From CAVRQM01 sp963723455 (GTDB lineage: Bacteria; Pseudomonadota; Alphaproteobacteria; Acetobacterales; Acetobacteraceae), in contig CAVRQM010000005.1 in assembly GCA_963723455.1 (NCBI GenBank), positions 1,048,089 through 1,112,088 on the forward strand: DNA of 64,000 bases, read 5' to 3'. Below the pieces are notes generated by a model. The model was not told the DNA's origin. It did not search any database and saw only the letters and a program-made list of their open reading frames with translations. A program made the translations under genes and the position numbers. Of this stretch, positions 56,748 through 64,000 are shown piece by piece (within the stretch, counting starts at the first letter, position 1; each line of letters opens with the position of its first letter).

Positions 56748-58247
56748 ATGCAGCTGCACGAGGTCCGCGTCCATCCCGAAGCCGACCGCCTGCCGCGGCA
56801 CGAGCAGCTGGCCTGGAAGATCGCCGAGGTCGCGGCGGATCCGGTGGCGGTGACGCCCGAGGCGGCGGAGATGATCGGCAGCCGCATCATCGACAACGCA
56901 GCCGTCGCCATCGCCGCCATCAATCGTCGCCCGGTCACGACCGCGCGAGCGCAGGCCCTGGCGCATCCGCGCGCGGGCGGTGCGACAGTGTTCGGCTGCG
57001 CGCCGAACCTGCGGGCGCATGCCGAGTGGGCGGCCTGGGCGAACGGGACCGCGGTACGCGAGCTTGACTTCCACGACACGTTCCTCGCCGCCGAATACAG
57101 CCATCCGGGCGACAACATCCCGCCGATTTTGGCAGTGGCGCAGCAATGCGGCCGCGACGGCGCTGCGCTGTTGCGCGCGCTGGCCACCGGGTACGAGATC
57201 CAGGTCGACCTGGTGCGCGCGATCTCGCTGCACAGGCACAAGATCGACCACGTGGCGCATCTAGGTCCGTCCGTCGCCGCCGGCATCGGGACGCTGCTGG
57301 GCCTGCCGGTCGAGACCACGTACCAGGCGATCCAGCAGGCGCTGCATGTGACCACCGCGACGCGCCAGAGCCGCAAGGGCGAGATTTCGTCGTGGAAGGC
57401 GTTCGCCCCGGCGCACGCGGGCAAGCTGGCGATCGAGGCGGTGGATCGCGCCATGCGCGGCGAGGGCGCGCCGAGCCCGATCTATGAGGGCGAGGACTTC
57501 GTCATCGCATGGCTGCTGGACGGGCGGGACGCGCTCTATCGGGTGACGCTGCCGGGGCCGGGCGAGGCGAAGCGGGCGATTCTTGACACCTACACCAAGG
57601 AACATTCGGCCGAGTACCAAAGCCAGGCGCTGATCGACCTGGCGTTCCGCATGGGCAAGCGTGTTGCGGACTGGGACGCGGTGGAGGAGGTGGTGATCCA
57701 GACCAGCCACCATACGCACTACGTCATCGGCACCGGCGCGAACGATCCGCAGAAGTTCGATCCCGCCGCGAGCCGCGAGACGCTGGACCACTCGATCATG
57801 TACATCGTCGCGGTGGCGCTTCAGGATGGCGCGTGGCACCATGTGCGCAGCTATCTGCCGGAGCGCGCGGCGCGGCCGGATACCGTCCGCCTGTGGCGCA
57901 AGATCCGTACCGTTGAAGATCCGGAATGGACGCGGCGCTATCACGCGGATGACCCGTTGATCAAGGCGTTCGGCGGTCGGGTGGTGATCCGCATGCAGGA
58001 CGGCAGCGCGCTGCAAGACGAACTGGCGGTGGCCAACGCGCATCCGCTGGGCGCAACCCCCTGGCGGCGGGCGGAGTACGTGCGCAAGTTCAGGACGCTG
58101 ACTGAAGGCATCCTGGAGGCGGGCGAGGCGGAGCGGTTCCTGGGCGTGGTGGACCGGCTGGAGAGTTTGCGCACGGAGGAGCTGGCGGAGCTGAACATCG
58201 CTTTGCCGGACGGGGCACTGGCGACCGGCGCACAAGGACTATTCTGA
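56748..58247 (+). CDS. prpD: 2-methylcitrate dehydratase PrpD
   Basis: 499 residues from the ATG at 56,748 (MQLHEVRVHPEADRLPRHEQ), preceded by GGAAGAGG. MmgE/PrpD family: GSRIIDNAAVAIAAINRRPV, RELDFHDTFLAAEYSHPGDN, SLHRHKIDHVAHLGPSVAAG, QSRKGEISSWKAFAPAHAGK and DHSIMYIVAVALQDGAWHHV. It removes water from 2-methylcitrate to 2-methyl-cis-aconitate in propionyl-CoA oxidation. It is divergent from prpE and followed by prpC after 37 bases. prpB, which completes the cycle, is not in the window because the contig changes within prpC. Intact. Confidence 0.95.
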   Translation: MQLHEVRVHPEADRLPRHEQLAWKIAEVAADPVAVTPEAAEMIGSRIIDNAAVAIAAINRRPVTTARAQALAHPRAGGATVFGCAPNLRAHAEWAAWANGTAVRELDFHDTFLAAEYSHPGDNIPPILAVAQQCGRDGAALLRALATGYEIQVDLVRAISLHRHKIDHVAHLGPSVAAGIGTLLGLPVETTYQAIQQALHVTTATRQSRKGEISSWKAFAPAHAGKLAIEAVDRAMRGEGAPSPIYEGEDFVIAWLLDGRDALYRVTLPGPGEAKRAILDTYTKEHSAEYQSQALIDLAFRMGKRVADWDAVEEVVIQTSHHTHYVIGTGANDPQKFDPAASRETLDHSIMYIVAVALQDGAWHHVRSYLPERAARPDTVRLWRKIRTVEDPEWTRRYHADDPLIKAFGGRVVIRMQDGSALQDELAVANAHPLGATPWRRAEYVRKFRTLTEGILEAGEAERFLGVVDRLESLRTEELAELNIALPDGALATGAQGLF

Positions 58248-58284
58248 TGCGGCGCCGCCCTGCTGACATGCCAAGGACCAAGCC

Positions 58285-58605
58285 ATGAACGAAGCTATCA
58301 CGCCAAAACCCAAGAAATCGGTCGCCCTGTCCGGCGTGGTCGCCGGCAACACCGCGCTGTGCACCGTCGGGCGCACCGGCAACGACCTGCATTACCGCGG
58401 CTACGACATCCTCGACATCGCCGAGCAATGCGAGTTCGAGGAAATCGCGCATCTGCTGGTGCACGAGCGCCTGCCGACCGCGATCGAACTCGCCGCCTAC
58501 AAGGCCCGGCTGCGCGCGATGCGCGGCATCCCGCACGCCGTCCGCCGCGTGCTGGAGGCGCTGCCGGCGTCGGCGCATCCGATGGACGTGATGCGCACCG
58601 CCGGC
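58285..58605 (+). CDS. prpC: 2-methylcitrate synthase, 5' part only (cut by the contig junction)
   Basis: The first ~107 residues are a normal citrate-synthase-family PrpC: VALSGVVAGNTALCTVGRTG, LHYRGYDILDIAEQCEFEEI, AHLLVHERLPTAIELAAYKA and ALPASAHPMDVMRTA. The catalytic His and Asp of the C-terminal domain are missing. From about 58,600 the sequence becomes AT-rich and encodes a different protein (YihY-like). The break is in the middle of the coding sequence, not at a gene end, so it is treated as a joining artefact. In the intact gene it condenses propionyl-CoA with oxaloacetate. Confidence 0.9.
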
Positions 58606-58612
58606 TTGAGGA
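58598..58612. other. Contig junction between two unrelated genomes
   Basis: Upstream the sequence is high-GC, alphaproteobacterial prpC. Downstream it is AT-rich YihY-like. The change takes place within about ten bases and leaves two broken genes: prpC loses its 3' part and the YihY-like gene its first few residues. No repeat, IS end or tRNA is at the join. Best explained by an assembly chimera. Confidence 0.8.
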
Positions 58613-59489
58613 TCTTTACCAGAGCAGCGAAGGCTTGGTCGAGCGACAGCATAACTTTGCACTCCGCTTCTTTAGCCTATTACACCCTTTTTCGATTGCT
58701 CCTTTGCTAGTTATCGCAATCGCTATTGCAGGATTTATTTTAGGCGAGCAAGCTAGCCAACAGAGAATTTTCGGAGAAATTCAAGGATTGGTGGGGGTGG
58801 CGGAATGCGAGAAGCTGTACAAAATATGGTTCAAAATGCATCTAATCACCCACATTCTGGTGTGATTGCTACTTCTCTAAGTGTTCTTACGCTTATCATT
58901 GGAGCTACCGGCGTCTTCCAGCAACTGCAAACGTCCTTGAACATGATTTGGAAAGTTCAGGCTCCAGTGGGAAAGGGTTTCTTAAATTGGTTGATGCGCA
59001 GAATCTTTACACTTGCGATGATCGGCGTAATCTCCTTTTTATTACTAAGTTTCTCTCATAGTAAGTACACTTATTTCTGGTGCAGTAAAATACCTTGGAA
59101 CTTCCCAATTATGGCGGCTTTTGAGCTTCATTGTGTCTATCGCCGTAATCACGATGCTATTTGCGTCGGTTTACAAATTTCTTCCCGATGTGAAACTCAG
59201 TTGGAGAAGGCTTTTGACCGGATCACTTCTTACCTCGATATTATTTTCGTTTGGAAAGTGGTTGATCGGCCTTTACATCGCTCACGGCTCGGTGTCTTCC
59301 TCGTATGGTGCAGCAGGATCTTTAATAGTTCTTCTGACTTGGGTCTACTATTCGGCGATGATTTTCTATTTTGGAGCCGAGTTCATTAAACTTTCTGTGA
59401 TTCGAAACAGCCAAAGTATCGAACCAAAACAAGGTGCCCAATTGTTTGGGAAAAGCGAGAACCGGTATCACGATCGAAAAATAGGCTAA
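58606..59489 (+). CDS. YihY/virulence-factor BrkB family membrane protein (several frameshifts, N-terminal residues missing)
   Basis: Reads as a ~290-residue YihY-type protein: LRIFTRAAKAWSSDSITLHS with ASLAYYTLF, the family N-terminus, then SIAPLLVIAIAIAGFILGEQ, SVLTLIIGATGVFQQLQTSL, NMIWKVQAPVGKGFLNWLMR, LLSFIVSIAVITMLFASVYK and GSVSSSYGAAGSLIVLLTWV with YYSAMIFYFGAEF. Six predicted membrane helices. It is inner-membrane, and its function is debated (RNase BN was a wrong assignment). Frameshifts occur near 58,690 (T-run), 58,800 (G-run), 59,060 and 59,110, and the beginning is lost at the join. Stop TAA at 59,489, tail to tail with a small minus-strand gene. Confidence 0.8.
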
Positions 59490-59737
59490 CTTGCCTGTTT
59501 TTTCATAACATTTTCTGCAACTAACGCTCCTTGCTCCATTTTCCCGCTGACTTTTGAAACAGCTGAACGAGCAACCTCCTTGACACTTCCAGTTAAAAAT
59601 GGGGTTCTAATTCCTAAAGACTCAAAGCGCCGTTGCAGTGCAAAGCGATTGCGCCATGCAATATAGCAACTTAACAGAACAATTGTGAAGACTGCTTCTC
59701 TCGGTGTTTCGCATAAAATCCTCTCGATTCTACTCTT
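59486..59737 (-). CDS. Small helical protein, unnamed
   Basis: An 83-residue frame on the minus strand, tail to tail with the YihY-like gene. It reads as real protein: a hydrophobic stretch EAVFTIVLLSCYIAWRNRFA, then RRFESLGIRTPFLTGSVKEV and an amphipathic Ala/Lys tail ending QGALVAENVMKKQAS. One membrane helix near the N-terminus is likely. No family is recognised. The start is not visible: a stop lies just upstream (near 59,745) and there is no good ATG, so the N-terminus is probably shifted or lost to a sequence error. Confidence 0.45.
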   Translation of the reverse strand, partial: KSRIERILCETPREAVFTIVLLSCYIAWRNRFALQRRFESLGIRTPFLTGSVKEVARSAVSKVSGKMEQGALVAENVMKKQAS

Positions 59738-60015
59738 TTAATTTCTGATTGTTTTCTAGTGAATGGCTATCCACGTTGAGTGCCGAGGAAATTTGAGCCG
59801 AAAACGAAACTCTTCAATAGCCCAAAACCTCAGCCCAAAATCTCGTAGCATTTAGGCCGGAGAGCTATTCACAGTCTAGCTGATAATCGGTTCCGATGGT
59901 TTTGAATTTGCATGGGGAGCTATCTCGGTTTTATATTTCATAAATTGAACGATCGCTCAGGTGGGGACGCTAGAAAAACTCTGCCAATAGTTACAAATCT
60001 ATTCGAACACGAAAC

Positions 60016-60328
60016 TTGAGCCTTTTTTTTGGACTGATAGTCGCAGCGGTTTTTCTTTCAGACTCCCCGAAGATAGCCTTCGCCGCGGAATGCGGGGAAG
60101 CCAGTCAATACCTTCTCTGTTGCTGAAGAATCTCCAGGTCTCATTCCTTTCGATGAAATCACTGAAATAGATGTCACAGCAAAGTATGAATGTCTGGCCA
60201 ATAATCCGAATTGCACCGTGTTTTATGCGATTGATAGTGATCCCCGCTTTGCGCAAGACAAGGCGATGGATATCTGCTTTCATTATTCTAATCTATGCCG
60301 ACCTTTAGGGTGTCATAAACTACCCTAA
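60016..60328 (+). CDS. Small exported cysteine-containing protein, unnamed (one frameshift)
   Basis: A signal peptide is clear at the start: LSLFFGLIVAAVFLSDSPKI followed by AFAAECGEAS. After a one-base shift near 60,100 the second frame runs TFSVAEESPGLIPFDEITEI, DVTAKYECLANNPNCTVFYA, AQDKAMDICFHYSNLCRPLG and ends CHKLP. Six cysteines (ECG, YEC, NC, IC, LC, GC) suggest disulfides in the periplasm or outside the cell. About 103 residues. The start is a TTG at 60,016 in a T-rich stretch; an ATG may be lost to an indel. No family is recognised. It precedes the HAMP-array gene by about 190 bases. Confidence 0.5.
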
Positions 60329-60517
60329 GGCCACTCGGGGTGAATGTTACACGCTTGAAAGAGAAATGATTCAGTTCCACTTCTACGACTTCTCTGCCCA
60401 TCAATCCATCCATAGCAAAGCGCAAAGAGTTGGTTCATTAAATAGTATGCTTTTTTTTGCTTTTCACGGGACGATTGGGGGCAAAATGATCCACCTCTAC
60501 CCTGAAAGTAAGGATAT

Positions 60518-63500
60518 ATGAGGGCTTCACGAGTCTCCCACATCACCAAAAAAGAAGGGCACACAAAAGACGCCACGGGAATTGAACGGCGTACTTCGGG
60601 TCTTAGCGTTGTTTCCACGGCGCATCAGCGAGGTCTGAAAAGAGAGGGCCTCGAATTTCAGCTGATACTCATGCGCGAAGCTTTGAGATCCTATCGCGAT
60701 GGTGATTTCTCGGTTCAGGTTTCAGAGTTGCGAAGTGGCCCCCTTGCCGAGATTTCGGTTCTTCTGGAAATCAAATCCTTCGCCGGACCGAAAGTATCAC
60801 TCAAGAATTCACACGAGTGAGCTCTGTTGTCGCCGAGGAAGGGAAACTATCGGGACGGACATCAGTCAATGGCGCGGTTGGAGGATGGGCAAGGAATATT
60901 GATTCCTTGAACTCTGTAATTGGAGAACTCGCTCGCCCAAGAAAAAGTCGCTCGAGTATAGAGCCGTTGCCGCAGGAGATCTTTCCCAAAAGGTAACTGT
61001 CAGCGCAAAGGGGGAAATTCTTGAAGTCAAGGACACCATCAATACGATGGTAGACCAGCTTAGAGCTTTTGCCTCAGAAGTGACTCGTGTCGCAAGGAAG
61101 TGGGGACTGAAGGTAAACTTGGCGGCCAAGCCGATGTCAAAGGTGCTTCTGGAACTTGGAAGGATTGACAGACAACGTAAACGCAATGGCTTCTAATTTG
61201 ACAGTCCAACTTCGTGATGTATCCAGAGTTTCATCTGCGATTGCGAATGGTGATCTCGCCCAGAAGATTACGGTCGAAGTGAAGGGTGAAATCCTTCAGA
61301 TCAAAGACGTGATCAATAAGATGGTGGATACACTGGGAACCTTCTCTTCCGAGAGACGTCGCGTTGCCAAACAGGTGGGAACGAAGGGAAGCTGGGATTC
61401 AAGCAGATGTGAAAGGGGTATCGGGCGCCTGGAAAGAACTCACGGATAGCGTGAATGTGATGACTTCTAACCTTACAATCCAGTTCAGAGACGTTTCGAA
61501 AGTCGCAACGGCGATTGCTAACGGCGATCTTGAGCAGAAAATTACGGTCGATGTAAAGGGCGAGATTCTTCAGATGAAAGAAGTGGTCAACAAAATGGTG
61601 GATACTCTCAGATCGTTTGCGTCCGAAGTGACTCGCGTTGCGCGTGAGGTCGGTACGGAAGGCAAGCTCGAGGGGCAAGCCGATGTCAAGGGTGTCGCTG
61701 GTACCTGGAAAGGGCTTACCGATAACGTAAACCTCATGGCATCCAACCTCACGGTCCAATTCGAAGTTGCGAAAGTAACAACGGCGATTGCAAAAGGCGA
61801 TCTTGAGCAAAAAATTACAGTGGATGTCAAGGGCGAGATCCTTCAGCTCAAGGAAGTTTTCAATACAATGGTGGACACACTTAAATCCTTCTCATCTGAG
61901 GTGACCCGTGTTGCAAAAGAGGTCGGCACCGAAGGGAAGCTCGGCGGCCAGGCCGATGTAAAGGAGTTTCCGGTACTTGGAAAGATCTGACAGACAACGT
62001 CAATGGCCTCGCCGGCGAACTTGACCGCCAGGTGCGGAATATTGCTAATGTTACTACAGCAGTCGCCAATGGGGATCTCTCCCAGAAAATCACGGTCGAA
62101 TGTGAAAGGTGAAATTCTGGAACTTAAAGAACACCATCAATACGATGGTGGATCAACTCAATTCCTTTGCCGCTGAAGTCACGCGCGTCGCAAAAGAGGT
62201 GGGAACGGAGGGAAAGCTCGGGGGACAGGCCGAAGTAAAAGGGGTTTCCGGTACTTGGAAAGACCTCACTGAGAACGTGAACATGCTCGCTAGGAAATCT
62301 CACAAACCAAGTCCGAAATATCGCTCAAGTAGCTACGGCGGTCGCCAATGGCGACCTTTCGCAAAAAATTACTGTTGAAGCCGAGGGCGAGATTTTAGAG
62401 CTGAAAGATACTATCAATAAGATGGTAGATCAGCTCAACTCGTTTTCCGCTGAAGTGACTCGTGTCGTAAGAAGTCGGAACGAAGGAAATTCGGCGGCCA
62501 AGCTGAAGTGAAGGGCTTGCAGGGACTTGGAAGGATCTCACAGACAATGTGAATCAGTTGGCGGAAATCTCACTAACCAAGTGCGAAATATTGCCGCTGT
62601 CACAACGGCCGTCGCCAACGGGGATCTCTCGAAGAAAATCACCGTGTTAGCTCAAGGAGAAATTCTAGAACTCAAGAACACGATCAATACGATGGTAGAT
62701 CAGCTCAATCTTTCGCGGCTGAAGTCACACGTGTAGCAGTGAAGTCGGTATCGAAGGGAAATTGGGATGGACAAGCTCAAGTACCTGGTGTCGGTGGCAC
62801 CTGGAGAGAACTCACGGACAATGTGAATCAACTTGCAGGGAATCTCACAAATCAAGTGCGAAACATCGCCCTCGTCACCACTCAGTTGCAAACGGAGATC
62901 TTTCGAAGCAGATCACAGTTGAAGCAAGGGTGAGATCTTAGAACTCAAAGACACCATCAACACGATGGTAGATCAACTCCGGGCCTTTGCTTCTGAAGTC
63001 ACCCGCGTAGCTCGCGAGGTCGGTACTGAAGGAAATCTAGGAGCACAGGCTGAAGTGAAAGGAGTTGCTGGAACCTGGAAGGATCTTACGGATCAGGTCA
63101 ATGCCTTGGCGGGTAACCTCACCAACCAGGTCAGAAATATTGCGGCCGTCACCACCGCTGTTGCGAATGGTGATCTTTCGCCAGAAGATTACAGTTCGAA
63201 GCCAAGGGAGAAATCCTTGAACTCAAAAACACCATCAACACGATGGTGGAGCAACTTCGAGCATTTGCGTCTGAAGTAACCCGAGTGGCTCGCGAAGTTG
63301 GTACGGAAGGAAAACTGGGAGCACAAGCTGAAGTGACAGGTGTTTCGGGTACATGGAAAGATCTGACGGACAATGTGAATTCCTCGCTGGTAATCTTACT
63401 TCCCAGGTTCGAAACATTGCGGCCGTTACAACTGCTGTTGCTAAGGGTGATCTTTCGAAAAAGATTACGGTCGAAGCCAGAGGCGAAATCTTAGAACTCA

Positions 63501-64000
63501 AAAATACGATTAATACGATGGTAGATCAGCTCAATTCTTTTGCTGCTGAAGTGACCCGCGTGGCTCGAGAAGTCGGTACGGAGGGAAAGCTGGGAGGACA
63601 AGCCCAAGTGTCTGGAGTAGCTGGAACTTGGAAAGATCTGACGGACAATGTGAATCAGCTCGCGGGTAATTTGACGAACCAAGTACGTAACATCGCACTG
63701 GTAACAACGTCAGTTGCTAATGGCGATCTATCTAAGAAGATTACAGTCGAAGCCAAGGGTGAGATCCTCGAACTAAAGGAGACGATCAATACGATGGTTG
63801 ATCAGCTGCGAGCCTTCGCTGCAGAAGTAACACGCGTGGCTCGTGAAGTAGGCACAGAAGGGAAATTGGGTGGGCAAGCTCAAGTGCTCGGGGTAGCCGG
63901 AACTTGGAAAGATTTGACCGACAACGTAAATCAGCTCGCCAGCAATCTCACTAACCAAGTGAGAAATATCATTCTGGTTACGAAAGCAGTGGCTGGTGGG
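60518..64000 (+). CDS. Multi-HAMP receptor / hybrid sensor kinase N-terminal part (many frameshifts, 3' end outside window)
   Basis: Begins at the ATG 60,518 after a GTAAGGAT site. The first ~100 residues are charged and helical (REALRSYRDGDFSVQVSELR). From about 60,960 to the window end the protein is an array of HAMP-type units of ~92 residues each, of the Nik1/Os1 kind: VANGDLSKKITVEAKGEILE, LKNTINTMVDQLRAFASEVT, RVAREVGTEGKLGGQAEVKG, VSGTWKDLTDNVNQLAGNLT. No transmembrane helix, histidine-kinase or receiver domain lies in the window; they would be expected beyond it. Some dozen single-base shifts break the frame. Fungal and bacterial relatives sense osmotic stress and are the target of phenylpyrrole fungicides. 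No specific ligand can be read here. Confidence 0.82.
60960..64000 (+). repeat. Tandem array of at least eleven ~276-bp HAMP units
   Basis: The GEILE/GEILQ codon block recurs near 61,014, 61,288, 61,562, 61,835, 62,111, 62,389, 62,659, 62,932, 63,209, 63,485 and 63,761, spacing 270-278 bases (92 codons, with small indels). Units 5-11 are more like each other (TINTMVDQL, NLTNQVRNIA) than units 2-4 (NKMVDTL), showing two blocks of duplication. The array continues past the window end. Confidence 0.85.

Noticed and set aside
59999..60283. 94-residue minus-strand frame in the AT-rich segment
   Set aside because: The plus strand of the same span reads as a signal peptide followed by a cysteine-containing protein, which is far more protein-like.
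60325..60618. 97-residue minus-strand frame before the HAMP gene
   Set aside because: No motif, overlaps the likely promoter and start of the HAMP-array gene; treated as chance.
60960..64000. Regular ~276-bp repeats as a possible CRISPR array
   Set aside because: The repeats encode HAMP domains, are far longer than CRISPR repeats, and have no short unique spacers.

Overview
About the first 58.6 kb is a GC-rich (roughly 70% by eye) alphaproteobacterial chromosome segment. The gene set points to Rhodospirillales, probably Acetobacteraceae: the order helicase / S4 protein / fdxA / carD, a transketolase-zwf-gluconokinase group, a glyoxylate carboligase operon, rplU-rpmA-obgE-proB, and methylcitrate genes. 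This taxonomic call is inference; no database was searched. The last 5.4 kb (from about 58,600) is much richer in A+T, uses codons differently, and carries a YihY/BrkB-type membrane protein and a receptor with many HAMP repeats, as in deltaproteobacteria or Bdellovibrio-like bacteria. The change happens inside prpC, in the middle of a codon run, so the window looks like a chimeric contig rather than one genome.

Layout. 1-3.4 kb: RNA helicase C-terminus, S4 protein, seven-iron ferredoxin, a structured leader and carD. 3.4-12.6 kb: carrier-protein/WcbI fusion, gluconokinase, HAD phosphatase, secreted aldo/keto reductase, transketolase, zwf, acyltransferase. 12.6-17.4 kb: an orphan EF-G paralogue and a DUF1800/DUF1501 pair. 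17.4-26.7 kb: a glycolate-to-glycerate operon (gcl, tartronate semialdehyde reductase, glycerate kinase, glcD, glcE, glcF) with a divergent IclR regulator and a candidate operator. 26.7-32.6 kb: a secreted beta-propeller, two glycosyltransferases, a PEP-CTERM protein and asparagine synthetase. 32.6-39.5 kb: hydantoinase, a Rieske protein, a panE remnant, heparinase-like protein, rsmB and a GT39 enzyme. 39.5-47.5 kb: a very large helicase-nuclease, a decayed IS3 element and tRNA-Ser(CGA). 47.7-52.1 kb: rplU, rpmA, obgE, proB, thrB, rnhA. 52.1-53.7 kb: a RES/Xre toxin-antitoxin pair with a broken low-GC neighbour. 53.8-58.6 kb: acuI and prpE facing away from prpD and a truncated prpC. 58.6-64 kb: the foreign AT-rich part.

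Many conserved genes are broken by single-base shifts while both halves still read perfectly as the family. The pattern (one insertion or deletion each, in or near short homopolymers, in housekeeping genes such as tkt, rsmB and an EF-G) fits uncorrected long-read errors better than real decay. Such genes are therefore annotated as one CDS with the shift noted. The shift density is highest in the last 5.4 kb.

Functionally, the glycolate operon would oxidise glycolate to glyoxylate, condense two glyoxylates to tartronate semialdehyde, reduce it to glycerate and phosphorylate it into glycolysis. Gluconokinase, zwf and transketolase serve the pentose phosphate route. prpE, prpC and prpD with acuI handle propionyl-CoA and acrylyl-CoA. 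The most unusual objects are the helicase-nuclease with a transglutaminase-like N-terminal part, the acyl-carrier/WcbI fusion, the structured carD leader and the HAMP array of at least eleven units.
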